64,000 nt of DNA from assembly GCF_033542235.1 (NCBI RefSeq), contig NZ_JAWRCU010000014.1, positions 104,054 through 168,053 of the forward strand. The letters are read 5' to 3'. Positions 1 through 9,207 of this stretch are shown here, piece after piece; positions within the stretch are counted from its first letter, which is position 1, and each line of letters begins with the position of its first letter. This DNA is from JAWRCU01 sp033542235 (GTDB taxonomy: Bacteria > Pseudomonadota > Alphaproteobacteria > Rhizobiales > Rhizobiaceae). The translations under genes and the position numbers were made by a program. The notes beneath the pieces were generated by a model. It was not told where the DNA came from, searched no databases, and was given only the letters and a program-made list of their open reading frames with translations.

Positions 1-127
1 GCTGATGACAGCCTATCTTGCGGTGCTGGTCCGTCTCTCGCTGAAGGCAGCCAAGGAAGGCGACAACTCGCCTCTACCGGCAGTGCTGGACCGCTCGCTG
101 TCCCAGCCCGTGCAGGCAGGGGAGTAG
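1..127 (+). CDS. cydA: Cytochrome bd-type quinol oxidase subunit I, C-terminal end only
   Basis: Only the last 41 codons are in the window; the reading frame is open from base 2 to the TAG at 125-127. The visible peptide starts LMTAYLAVLV, the end of a membrane helix, followed by a short hydrophilic tail ending QAGE. The assignment rests mainly on position: subunit II follows in the same direction after about 260 bases. In this family subunit I carries the haems and the quinol site, but none of those residues are visible here. The gap to cydB is occupied by a palindromic repeat, which is unusual for two subunits that are normally tightly coupled. Confidence 0.7.
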   Translation, partial: LMTAYLAVLVRLSLKAAKEGDNSPLPAVLDRSLSQPVQAGE

Positions 128-174
128 CATGCTTAAAAAGATAGTCATGCTTGACTTAGGTCGCGCCCCTTCGC

Positions 175-331
175 GCCCCCCTCTGTCCTGCCGGACATCT
201 CCCCCACAAGGGGGGAGATCGGACTGCCGTTTTGGTTTCTGCAATCGCCAGCGTTGGCGATTGGCGAAACCATTGATGCCAGCCAATCTCCCCCCTTGTG
301 GGGGAGATGTCCGGCAGGACAGAGGGGGGCG
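175..331. repeat. Palindromic intergenic repeat, family A copy 1
   Basis: The left arm begins CCCCCTCTGTCCTGCCGGAC and the right arm ends with its reverse complement, so the whole ~157-bp unit can fold into a long hairpin. Each arm has an internal palindrome (CTCCCCC-ACAA-GGGGGGAG). The centre holds GCCAATCGCCAGCGTTGGCGATTGGC-like inverted sequence. It sits between cydA and cydB, so it is probably transcribed. Related copies occur near 14.1, 25.2, 25.5 and 57.4 kb. Confidence 0.9.
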
Positions 332-388
332 CCGTAGAACGCCGACCCTTCAAGATTACCTCTTCGGCCGGATTGGTGAGCTGCAGTC

Positions 389-1393
389 ATGACCCTCGAC
401 TGGCCGACCCTTCTCCCATTGATTTTCGCCGGCCTGATGGGCCTGGCGATCCTGATCTATGTCGTGCTCGATGGCTTCGACCTCGGCATCGGCATCCTGT
501 TTGCCGCCGCCGACGATCACGAGAAAGATGTGATGATCGCGGCCATCGGTCCGTTCTGGGACGCCAACGAAACCTGGTTGGTTCTGGCGGTGGGACTGTT
601 GCTTGTCGCTTTCCCGCACGCGCATGGGATCATCCTCACCGAACTCTACCTCCCGGTCGCGCTGCTGCTCATCGGCCTCATCCTGCGCGGCGTTGCATTC
701 GACTTCCGCGCCAAGGTGCCCACCGCCCATAAGGCCCGCTGGAATCGCCTGTTTTTCGCCGGCTCGATCATAGCCTCGCTCGCCCAGGGCTACATGCTCG
801 GCGTCTATGTGCTTGGCCTCGACCTGTCCTTCGGCGCGATCGCCTTCGGCGCGCTGGTGGCGGTCAGCCTGGCGGCGGCCTATGCGGCGATGGGCGCAGC
901 CTGGCTGATCTATAAGACCGAGGGCGAACTGCAGAAGAAAGCCGTGCACTGGCTGAGATGGGCGCTGGTGTTCACCGTCATCGGCATGGCCGAGATCTCG
1001 ATCGCGACGCCGCTCGCCAGCCCGCGCATTTTCGAGAAATGGTTCGTCTTCCCCACCTTCGTCTATCTCTCGCCGCTGCCCATCCTTTCCGGCGTCCTGT
1101 TTCTGTGGCTCTGGCGACAGACCTTCCATCTGCCGAAGGAGAAGGACCGCCATGCGCTGCTTCCATTCCTGACGCTCGCGCTGATCTTCGCGCTCGGCTT
1201 CGCCGGCCTGGCCTATTCCTTCTATCCCTACGTGGTGCCGGAGCAACTGACGATCTGGGAGGCCGCGAGCGCACCAGAAAGCCTCGGCTTCATCCTGGTC
1301 GGCGCGCTCTTCGTCTTGCCGGTGATCATCCTGACATCGGCCTATGTCTACCGCGTCTTCGGCGGCAAGGCCGTCGACCTGCACTACGATTAG
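389..1393 (+). CDS. cydB: Cytochrome bd / cyanide-insensitive quinol oxidase subunit II
   Basis: A 334-residue integral membrane protein, the usual length for CydB/CioB. Near the N-terminus VVLDGFDLGIGIL is the family signature, followed by GPFWDANETWLVLAVG, also strongly conserved. About eight hydrophobic segments are visible. With CydA it forms the quinol oxidase of the inner membrane that reduces O2 to water, typically with high O2 affinity or under respiratory stress. The start at 389 gives the canonical MTLDWPTLLPLIFAGLMG N-terminus. Whether it is the bd or the cyanide-insensitive (CIO) subtype cannot be settled, because the Q-loop of CydA is outside the window. Confidence 0.95.
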   Translation: MTLDWPTLLPLIFAGLMGLAILIYVVLDGFDLGIGILFAAADDHEKDVMIAAIGPFWDANETWLVLAVGLLLVAFPHAHGIILTELYLPVALLLIGLILRGVAFDFRAKVPTAHKARWNRLFFAGSIIASLAQGYMLGVYVLGLDLSFGAIAFGALVAVSLAAAYAAMGAAWLIYKTEGELQKKAVHWLRWALVFTVIGMAEISIATPLASPRIFEKWFVFPTFVYLSPLPILSGVLFLWLWRQTFHLPKEKDRHALLPFLTLALIFALGFAGLAYSFYPYVVPEQLTIWEAASAPESLGFILVGALFVLPVIILTSAYVYRVFGGKAVDLHYD

Positions 1394-1563
1394 ACTTAGA
1401 CTAGCCCTTTGTTTTCGCAGCGTGATCCCGTCCGTAGAGCTGCAATCTCTCGCGGTCCGGTCGCCTGCCGCCGCACAAGCAATAGCGCTGCGACGAGACT
1501 GGGCGACGCAGACCTTTCGCCGATCCAAAGAAAGAATTCGGACAATTGGCCGTAACCGGCCCC

Positions 1564-1607
1564 TTGACAACATGCCAGACGCGCCCATTATTGCAAATGA
1601 GTTGCAA
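1564..1607 (+). promoter_or_regulatory. Promoter and Mur/Fur-type operator of mntH
   Basis: TTGACA at 1564-1569, a 16-bp spacer and CATTAT at 1586-1591 make a good sigma-70 promoter. Directly overlapping the expected transcription start is TTGCAAATGAGTTGCAA (1591-1607), two TTGCAA half-sites separated by 5 bp. This resembles the Mur-responsive sequences described upstream of manganese transporter genes in rhizobia. The placement would let a Mn-loaded repressor block initiation. The match is by eye. Confidence 0.65.
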
Positions 1608-1627
1608 CTGCGAAATCTGTCGAAACC

Positions 1628-2962
1628 ATGTTTGTAGAAGACCAGGCGGCGGGATGGAGCCGCGACCGGGGCGATCCGTCCCTTGCCGATGTCCATCGCA
1701 CGATCGCGGTGCGCCGCTCGGGCAGCGCCTGGCGCCGTGCGGCCGCCTTCCTCGGGCCCGGCTATCTCGTTGCGGTCGGCTATATGGACCCCGGCAATTG
1801 GGCGACCTCGCTCGCCGGGGGCTCTAAATTCGGCTACACGCTGCTTGTCGTAGCCCTCGTCTCCAACATCATGGCGGTCGTGCTGCAGTCGCTTTGCGCG
1901 CGGCTCGCCATCGGCTCCGGCCGGGATCTTGCTCAGGCCTGCCGCGACGCCTTCCCGAGGCCGGTTGCGTATATGCTCTGGCTGCTCGCGGAGGTGGCCA
2001 TCATCGCGACCGACATCGCCGAGGTAATCGGCACGGCGATCGGCCTCAACCTGATCTTCGGCATACCGCTCGAGATCGGCGTTGTGGTCACCGCGCTCGA
2101 CGTCTTCCTCATTCTCTATTTGCAAAAGCTCGGCTTCCGCTGGGTCGAGGCGCTCATCATCGCGCTACTCGCCGTGATCGCGGTGTGCTTCGGGGTCCAG
2201 ATCGCGCTTGCCGATCCCAATTGGGGCGAGGTGATCCGCGGGTTTGCGCCGACCACCGAGATCGTGAGCAATCCCGAGATGCTCTACCTCGCGCTCGGCA
2301 TCCTCGGCGCCACCGTGATGCCGCACAACCTCTACCTTCATTCCGGGATCGTGCAGACCCGCGCCTATGGCGACACCCTGCCGGAGAAGCGCGAGGCGCT
2401 GAAATTCGCGACGATCGACTCCACCGTGGCGCTGACCTTTGCACTGTTGATCAACGCCTCGATCCTGATTCTGGCCGCCGCGACATTCCACAAAGCCGGC
2501 ATGAACGACATCGCCGAGCTCGGGCAGGCGCATGCGCTATTGTCGCCGCTGCTCGGCCTTGCCATCGCGCCTGCTTTGTTCGGTATTGCCCTGCTCTGCT
2601 GCGGGATCAACTCGACAGTGACGGCGACCCTTGCCGGCCAGATCGTCATGGAGGGCTTCCTCAAGATCAAGTTGCGGCCCTGGCTGCGCCGCCTGATCAC
2701 CCGAGCGATCGCTATCGTGCCCGCGGCGATCGTAACGATCTGGTATGGCGACAGCGGCACGGCGCATCTTCTCGTGCTCACCCAGGTCGTACTGTCGCTG
2801 CAATTGTCCTTTGCGGTCTTCCCGCTCGTGATCTTCACCGCCGACCGCAAGAAGATGGGCGCGCTGGCCTCGCCGCTCTGGCTGACGATCATCGCCGGCG
2901 TCATCGCCGTGGTCATCGCCGCGCTCAATCTCAAGCTGCTCTACGATTTCGTGGCCGCGTAA
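1628..2962 (+). CDS. mntH: NRAMP family divalent metal transporter (Mn2+/Fe2+, proton-coupled)
   Basis: A 444-residue protein with about 11 membrane helices. Helix 1 carries DPGNWATSLAGG, the NRAMP DPGN metal-binding motif, and helix 6 carries GATVMPHNLYLHS, the MPH motif. Both are intact, so it should bind and import Mn2+ at the inner membrane. The N-terminus is some 35 residues longer than strictly needed before helix 1; no strong ribosome-binding site is visible, so the start could be internal. It is monocistronic and preceded by a Mur-like operator. A canonical mur/fur gene is not present elsewhere in this window. Confidence 0.93.
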   Translation: MFVEDQAAGWSRDRGDPSLADVHRTIAVRRSGSAWRRAAAFLGPGYLVAVGYMDPGNWATSLAGGSKFGYTLLVVALVSNIMAVVLQSLCARLAIGSGRDLAQACRDAFPRPVAYMLWLLAEVAIIATDIAEVIGTAIGLNLIFGIPLEIGVVVTALDVFLILYLQKLGFRWVEALIIALLAVIAVCFGVQIALADPNWGEVIRGFAPTTEIVSNPEMLYLALGILGATVMPHNLYLHSGIVQTRAYGDTLPEKREALKFATIDSTVALTFALLINASILILAAATFHKAGMNDIAELGQAHALLSPLLGLAIAPALFGIALLCCGINSTVTATLAGQIVMEGFLKIKLRPWLRRLITRAIAIVPAAIVTIWYGDSGTAHLLVLTQVVLSLQLSFAVFPLVIFTADRKKMGALASPLWLTIIAGVIAVVIAALNLKLLYDFVAA

Positions 2963-3310
2963 GGCGTGATCCCGAAAGCTGATGAGGATCGTGCGAGAGA
3001 AAAGGGCTTTCGGGAAGGGAAGCGGCGCGGTCCCGGAGCAAACCGCGCCGCCATGCCCCTTGCGGCCGTAGTCGACACGCCTGATAGCAAGCCCCCGCCG
3101 TTGCGCATCGATGATGCGGTCGCTGCCGTCATGCCTCCCCGAGGTCCCACGGAGGCATAAGAACCAGGCCCGCCATGGAGCACTTCTTGAAAAAGCCTGA
3201 TCTTTTGACCTGCGCATCCCCCGATTGGGTTATTCAGAATGCCGGTGCGAATGGGTTCACAGATTTATCTTCTGGGATGTCGCGCAGCGGACGCATTCGC
3301 TGGTTTTGCG
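2963..3310. other. Gene-free stretch with one inverted repeat
   Basis: The 3' ends of mntH and the LuxR regulator face each other here. TCCCGAAAGC (2970-2979) pairs with GCTTTCGGGA (3006-3015), possibly folding as a bidirectional termination or processing hairpin, but without a T-tract. It resembles a truncated copy of the widespread alphaproteobacterial intergenic element that also appears at 61.2 kb. I see nothing coding in the rest. Confidence 0.5.
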
Positions 3311-4405
3311 TTACCGGGCAAGCGAGCCGAGCCTGGCGGAAAGTGCCACGAGCTCGGCCTGGCGGCTTACTCCCGCCTTGGCGAAGATGCTTTTCAGCTG
3401 CACCCGCACGGTATCGTAGGAGGTGCCCCCCGTCTCGGCTATCTGGCGCAACGTCCTGCCTGCCGCGATGCCGGTGAACACACGTTGTTCGGCCGGTGTC
3501 AGGTCGAACAGCGCCTGCAGCACATCGCCGGCCGGCATCGCTGCCTTGGCTACAGGCGTGATGATGAGCGCGCTGTGCACGAGGGCGAAGATGTCGCGCG
3601 CACTGCCGGTGATGGGAACGAGATGCGCGATCGCAGGCGGATTCTTGTGGTCGCCCTTGAGCAGGATCGACTGGATGGCGGCCCTGTGCAGCTGCCCTAA
3701 CTCCAGGGCCGATAAGGAAGTCTGTAACAACTTGTCGGCGGCGGGCTCGACGAGCGTCAGGCGGTTCGTGCGGTCCTGAACCACATCGGGGATCATGCTC
3801 TGGACCAGCTTGTTCAGCGCCAGCGCCTGGCCGTGCGCCCCGAGCAGTACGGCAGGCAGGCCGAGCGCTTCCAGCGTGTCGGCGACGGCGCAAGCCTGCG
3901 CCAGCCCCAGCCGCGCCCCGACCATGACCGCGCGAGCCAGATGCGGCCTGAATCCGTCGAGCAGCTGTACGCATTCGCGTTCGAATGGTCCGCGTCCCAG
4001 GCGGCGCTCGACATTGATGGAAAGAACGTCCTGCGTCGGGAGGCGGATATGCGTGCCGCATGCCCAGCCAAGGCCGCGTGGGCGCAGGAAGTCCCGATAA
4101 ATCGGCTCTGTTTCGAGTTCTTCGAGCGTGTAGACGTCGAGATCGCTTATGAAGCCGGGATGTCCCAGAGCTTCCGCACGCGGGGCACGCGTGTTGATCG
4201 GTACCCAGCCGTCCTCCATGAAAGCCTTGAGATGCGGCGCCATGCTGTCCGACGCGGTCCACGCGGAGGCCCCACGGCTGACGGTGAAAATGTAACCGCC
4301 CAAGGCATCGACGAGCCTTGCAAACTTATCGAGAAGCTCCGGCCATCGTTCCGGTACGAACGATGCCTCGTATATCTCGTCGATCAGAGCCGCAGGTTCG
4401 TCCAT
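3311..4405 (-). CDS. LuxR-type helix-turn-helix transcriptional regulator, ligand unknown
   Basis: A 364-residue protein. The last ~60 residues are a LuxR/GerE DNA-binding domain: LTPAEQRVFTGIAAGRTLRQIAE, then TSYDTVRVQLKSIFAKAGVSRQAELVAL. The first ~290 residues contain no receiver-domain aspartate signature and no autoinducer-domain tryptophan/tyrosine pattern that I can recognise. This is the layout of orphan LuxR regulators common in rhizobia. It stands alone, convergent to mntH. A perfect TTGAT-N4-ATCAA box lies about 70 bases upstream of the start, so oxygen-responsive control by an FNR/FixK protein is likely. The ATG at 4405 has no convincing Shine-Dalgarno sequence. Confidence 0.85.
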   Translation of the reverse strand: MDEPAALIDEIYEASFVPERWPELLDKFARLVDALGGYIFTVSRGASAWTASDSMAPHLKAFMEDGWVPINTRAPRAEALGHPGFISDLDVYTLEELETEPIYRDFLRPRGLGWACGTHIRLPTQDVLSINVERRLGRGPFERECVQLLDGFRPHLARAVMVGARLGLAQACAVADTLEALGLPAVLLGAHGQALALNKLVQSMIPDVVQDRTNRLTLVEPAADKLLQTSLSALELGQLHRAAIQSILLKGDHKNPPAIAHLVPITGSARDIFALVHSALIITPVAKAAMPAGDVLQALFDLTPAEQRVFTGIAAGRTLRQIAETGGTSYDTVRVQLKSIFAKAGVSRQAELVALSARLGSLAR

Positions 4406-4443
4406 TGACGACCGTCCCCAACCTCTCGGCCGTTGTCGATTGC

Positions 4444-4486
4444 ATCATTTTGGAACAGGACGGCATTGTAAATTGATCGAAATCAA
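4444..4486 (-). promoter_or_regulatory. FNR/FixK-type box and class II promoter for the LuxR regulator
   Basis: TTGATCGAAATCAA at 4473-4486 is a perfect TTGAT-N4-ATCAA palindrome. Reading leftward, an AATGAT hexamer at 4449-4444 lies about 33 bp from the centre of the box, the spacing expected for a class II activator site at -41.5. The start codon of the LuxR gene is at 4405. lepA on the other side starts about 300 bases away and is a less likely target. Confidence 0.65.
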
Positions 4487-4553
4487 TGACGTTGGGGCAT
4501 CTCGGTCGATTTTCTTCCGCGTCGGCGCTGCCAATGCGCGGAGCGGGGGGAGC

Positions 4554-4700
4554 AAGGGCAATAAGGCAATAAGGCAATAAGGCAATAGGGCATCACTCGC
4601 TCGAGAGCTTGCGGACAACCTGCCTCGGCTTCTGCTCGCTGTTTCACTGGCGGCCGCCAGCAATTCCCTATTGCCCTATTGCCTTATTGCCCTATTGCCT
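4554..4700. repeat. Paired inverted arrays of an 8-bp GGCAATAR unit (copy 1)
   Basis: From about 4556 the unit GGCAATAA/GGCAATAG is repeated four to five times. From about 4665 the complementary unit TATTGCCC/TTATTGCC is repeated about five times, so the two arrays can pair into one long hairpin with a ~75-base loop. The same construction occurs at 27.1 kb. It fills most of the 377-base gap upstream of lepA and so is probably in the lepA leader or promoter region. Confidence 0.85.
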
Positions 4701-4782
4701 GTCTCACGACAGGGGTGCACTCCACTCCAGTAGTCGACTGCCCTATTCCCTTATTCCCCCATTCTGCTAAACGCCGCGCACC

Positions 4783-6588
<1,806 letters not shown>

Positions 6589-6614
6589 GGCGGAGGCGCT
6601 CCTCCAGCTTGGAT

Positions 6615-6676
6615 TCCTCTCCCCCATGAAAGTGGGGGAGAGGTGGCGCGCGAAGCGCGACGGAGAGGGGGACGGT
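6615..6676. repeat. CTCTCCC/GGGAGAG palindromic repeat (family D-like)
   Basis: CCTCTCCCCCAT-GAA-AGTGGGGGAGAGG forms a perfect stem, followed by GCGCGCGAAGCGCGAC and GGAGAGGGG. It lies just after lepA and could end or protect its transcript. Similar C/G-rich hairpins occur near 9.3, 20.6-20.8, 32.4 and 63.8 kb. Confidence 0.7.
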
Positions 6677-6833
6677 GCCAAGCGCCCTCGTGGTTCGACA
6701 GGGCTCACCATGAGGGCTAAGCATCGCCGCGCCAATCACAACTCAGCTGAGATCGCGAGCCCCAAGCCCCCAGTTTGCGATGACCCAGTTGACAGGTTTT
6801 GAAGTAGTGAATCGCGGTTTGTTGATACAAATA

Positions 6834-7673
6834 TCAAAAGCCGTTTATTTCGTCACGAGCCGCAATTATACTTAACTTCTTTACCCTGCCATCAGCTGAG
6901 AGTACTGGTTGATATTTGAGCGCGACTGACGAGGCCAAGTCATCGCCGAAGCGTCGTCTACGCGCATAGGAGTCGAAGCTTTTCAATAATGCGCTAAGGG
7001 ATTTTCGATCAATACTTGAACTAATTTCAAATGGGATCGTGCGTCGTTCTTCAAAATCGTAAGCTCTACCGTATCCAGAATTTGCGTTAAAGCTAGCGAC
7101 ACTAAATCTCTTTATTTGAATAGATTTGGATAATTTTGAGGTGTGAACATAATCTTTTGTTCTTTCGTTAAGATTTATATTGTTGTGATCTCCAGTGATG
7201 ATAAATATGTTGCTGGCACCGTATCCTATTGACTTGTGGGCGCCCCTCATCGCGGGCTCTATTGCTTCAACGAGCGCGGTCAAATCCCCTGTTTTCAATC
7301 TGTCTTCAGCTTCAAGCGCTTCTATAGATGCTTCACCGCTGCCACCTATGCTGCGATTTATTATACTCTTTATAAATTCATAAATAAAAGTACCTCCAAT
7401 AGACGTTGATAGACCAAGAGCGATCGAAATTAACGTCGGGTCTGAAGCAAGTTCAAGAACGCTTTCAAAGCTACCAGGTCGCTGAGCAACCAGATTTAGC
7501 TCGAATTTCCTGCTTTCAAATTTGCGATGTCGAACCCGACCTTCCACTAAATAGTATGATGAAATCATAACCGCCAGCGATATGCCACGTAGGCTTTCCG
7601 CGGCCTCATAGGCAGGTACGCGATGTTCCTCAGCCATCGCGCCAGTGAATTTGACTAAAATGGGTTGTTTCAT
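6834..7673 (-). CDS. Uncharacterised protein in an AT-rich patch, possibly horizontally acquired
   Basis: I cannot assign a function. The ATG at 7673 is preferred over the one at 7694 because GGAGGGG lies 3-5 bases upstream of it, giving 279 residues. The N-terminal third (FTGAMAEEHRVPAYEAAESLRG, then VEGRVRHRKFE and RPGSFESVLEL) looks like a small folded domain found in bacterial proteins of unknown function. Residues ~80-105 form a hydrophobic Gly/Ser-rich segment (LISIALGLSTSIGGTFIYEF). The C-terminal half is polar with an RARRRR-like basic stretch. The DNA is visibly AT-richer than its neighbours and uses codons such as AAA, ATA and TTT that are rare around it. No mobility gene is adjacent. 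Confidence 0.7.
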   Translation of the reverse strand: MKQPILVKFTGAMAEEHRVPAYEAAESLRGISLAVMISSYYLVEGRVRHRKFESRKFELNLVAQRPGSFESVLELASDPTLISIALGLSTSIGGTFIYEFIKSIINRSIGGSGEASIEALEAEDRLKTGDLTALVEAIEPAMRGAHKSIGYGASNIFIITGDHNNINLNERTKDYVHTSKLSKSIQIKRFSVASFNANSGYGRAYDFEERRTIPFEISSSIDRKSLSALLKSFDSYARRRRFGDDLASSVALKYQPVLSADGRVKKLSIIAARDEINGF

Positions 7674-7740
7674 TAGCCCCTCCGCTTCGGCCATTCATAA
7701 CTGCCGCAATATTGGAGCAGGCAAATTTAAAAAGCATTAT

Positions 7741-7777
7741 AAGAGAAATCATATGGTGAATTCACCAGGATATCTCT
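7741..7777 (-). promoter_or_regulatory. Perfect palindrome upstream of the AT-rich orphan gene
   Basis: TGGTGAATTCACCA (7753-7766) is a perfect 14-bp palindrome nested in a longer imperfect one that begins AGAGA and ends TCTCT. It is 70-100 bases upstream of the start at 7673, a fitting position for a dimeric repressor site. The rest of the 317-base gap up to 7990 shows no gene; its right part has the GC content of the chromosome again. Confidence 0.45.
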
Positions 7778-7990
7778 AATATTAGTAGAGTCTGAAGAAA
7801 GGCGTATTTCCGCTCTCGAACCCATCACCCCGTTCTTTTCCATCTCATCGCCCAAATGCGATAACCTTGTCACGCGAGCGAGGGGACACCAACGTTGTGC
7901 GAACCTCCGCAAATCCCCCTGTGCTTCCACCCCGCGCCGTGCCAATCTCACTTTGCGGCGGAGCACGCCGCAATCTTTTGGGGGAACGAC

Positions 7991-8362
7991 ATGGCCGTCC
8001 TTCTCGCCCGGCGCGGCGCGGCCGCGCTCCTTGCCCTTGTTGCGCTCTCGGCGCCTGTTCTTGCCGAGGAGCTCACCTTCGTCATGAACAACCAGCACCC
8101 CAAGCCTGTCGAGGTGCAGCTCTACAGCCAGAACCGCGAGTCGCTTTGGCCGGGACCGAGCGACGTCTTCCTGCTCGAGGACGGCGAGACGAGGACGATG
8201 ACGCTGGCCTGCGAGACGGGCGAGACGATCTGCTACGGCGCCTGGCTGCAGGGGGACCGGACTACCTTCTGGGGCGTCGGGCCCGGCAAAGTGCGGCACT
8301 GCGACAATTGCTGCTACGTCTGCCAGGGCGGCAAGACCGAGGAGATCGATCTGGTGCCGTAA
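7991..8362 (+). CDS. Secreted six-cysteine protein, first of a tandem pair
   Basis: A 123-residue protein; the start at 7991 places a clean signal peptide at the N-terminus (LARRGAAALLALVALSAPVLA, cut near residue 25). An upstream in-frame start would bury it. The mature part contains TFVMNNQHPKPVEVQLYSQ, then LEDGETRTMTLAC, ETICYGAW, TTFWGVGP and CDNCCYVCQGG, ending TEEIDLVP. Cysteines fall at 74, 81, 104, 107, 108 and 111. The CxxCCxxC cluster could hold a metal or form disulfides in the periplasm. I do not recognise the family. Its paralogue follows after a REP-like hairpin. Confidence 0.8.
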   Translation: MAVLLARRGAAALLALVALSAPVLAEELTFVMNNQHPKPVEVQLYSQNRESLWPGPSDVFLLEDGETRTMTLACETGETICYGAWLQGDRTTFWGVGPGKVRHCDNCCYVCQGGKTEEIDLVP

Positions 8363-8368
8363 GAAGAG

Positions 8369-8451
8369 ATGTCGGGGAGAGTTTATTTTTTCCGCTGAAA
8401 CGCCGTGGCGTTTCAGCGGCGGCGAGAGCGGAAAAGTAGGCCGCCCCCTGC
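8369..8451. repeat. REP-like hairpin, family E copy 1 (degenerate)
   Basis: GGGGAGAGTTTATTTTTTCCGC on the left is partly complementary to GCGGAAAAGTAGG...CCCC on the right, with an inner perfect hairpin GAAACGCCGT/GGCGTTTC. The sequence is a diverged copy of the perfect 23-bp-stem element at 58.6 kb. It separates the two cysteine-rich paralogues. Confidence 0.75.
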
Positions 8452-8589
8452 GCAACTGACAGCAAAGCCGGCCGGATGGGACGCCGTCACTATGCGAAAA
8501 TAACTCTCCACCCGACTTTGCATTCATGCAGCCTCATGCAATGTCGGCGGCGCGGCGATTCCGTCGCGTCATTCGGGGGATTTCAACAA

Positions 8590-8961
8590 ATGTCTTTCCA
8601 TCAAATTGTCCGGCGCGCCGCGCCGGCGCTCATCGCGCTTGTCTTGGCGGCGCCCGCCTTTGCCGGCGACGTCACTTTCGTGATGAACAACCACCATCCG
8701 AACGCAGTCGAAGTGCAGCTCTTTAGTCAGAGCCGCAACCATGTCTGGCCGGGGTCGGATGAGGTCTATATGCTCGACGATGGCGAGACCAAGACCATGT
8801 CGCTCTCTTGCCAGGACGGGGAATCGATCTGCTACGGCGCCTGGATCTCCGGTGACCAGTCGACCTTTTGGGGCGTCGGGCCGGACGGGGAGGAGACCTG
8901 CGACGATTGCTGCTACACCTGCCAGGGCGGCGAGACCGAAGAAATCAATCTGGTGCCCTGA
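8590..8961 (+). CDS. Secreted six-cysteine protein, second of a tandem pair
   Basis: Also exactly 123 residues, with a signal peptide (APALIALVLAAPAFA, cut near 25). It aligns without a gap to the upstream gene: TFVMNNHHPNAVEVQLFSQ, LDDGETKTMSLSC, ESICYGAW, STFWGVGP, CDDCCYTCQGG, TEEINLVP. All six cysteines are at the same positions (74, 81, 104, 107, 108, 111). The pair arose by tandem duplication and both copies keep every conserved residue, so both are probably functional. The location is expected to be periplasmic or extracellular; the role is unknown. Confidence 0.8.
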   Translation: MSFHQIVRRAAPALIALVLAAPAFAGDVTFVMNNHHPNAVEVQLFSQSRNHVWPGSDEVYMLDDGETKTMSLSCQDGESICYGAWISGDQSTFWGVGPDGEETCDDCCYTCQGGETEEINLVP

Positions 8962-9018
8962 CGGGTACGCACCTCTTTTTCCCTCCGCCTGGTCGTGGCA
9001 GGGCGATAGGCATCTGTA

Positions 9019-9207
9019 AGGCGCGACGCCGACGACTCCCTCCCCCTTGTGGGGAGGGATACAGGGTCGGATACAGGGTGGGGGTCCGACGCGCGCCAAG
9101 CCAGGCCGGAGGTGCCGTCTGCCTGAGCTAACCTCGCAGGGTAATCGCGAGGCACCCCCACCCTGAATCCCTCCCCACAAGGGGGAGGGAGCAACAGCGT
9201 TGCGCCT
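9019..9207. repeat. Palindromic intergenic repeat, family B copy 1
   Basis: Left arm GGCGCGACGCCGACGACTCCC continues into CTCCCCCTTGTGGGGAGGG, and the right arm is the reverse complement, ending in CAGCGTTGCGCC. The middle contains GGGGGTCCGACGCGCGCCAAG and CCTCGCAGGGTA. Near copies are at 30.8 and 51.5 kb. A separate short hairpin of family D follows at about 9278-9330 (CTTCTCCCCGTGAACGTGGAGAAG). Together they occupy most of the 466-base gap. Confidence 0.85.

Noticed and set aside
175..331. tRNA or structured small-RNA gene in the family A palindromes
   Set aside because: No cloverleaf or conserved loop; repeated copies at five places point to an intergenic repeat.
356..2125. Long open frame on the minus strand opposite cydB/mntH (589 codons)
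   Set aside because: It runs antisense to two clearly recognised genes, has a low-complexity Arg/Asp/His-rich composition and no family features; a by-product of high GC.
2966..3160. 64-codon frame after mntH
   Set aside because: No ribosome site, biased composition, and it contains an inverted repeat of an intergenic element.
4554..4700. CRISPR array interpretation of the regular GGCAATAR repeats
   Set aside because: Units are 8 bp and contiguous, without spacers, and no cas genes are present.
7895..7990. Upstream in-frame extension of the first cysteine-rich protein
   Set aside because: It would place 32 residues ahead of a clean signal peptide; the paralogue has no comparable extension.
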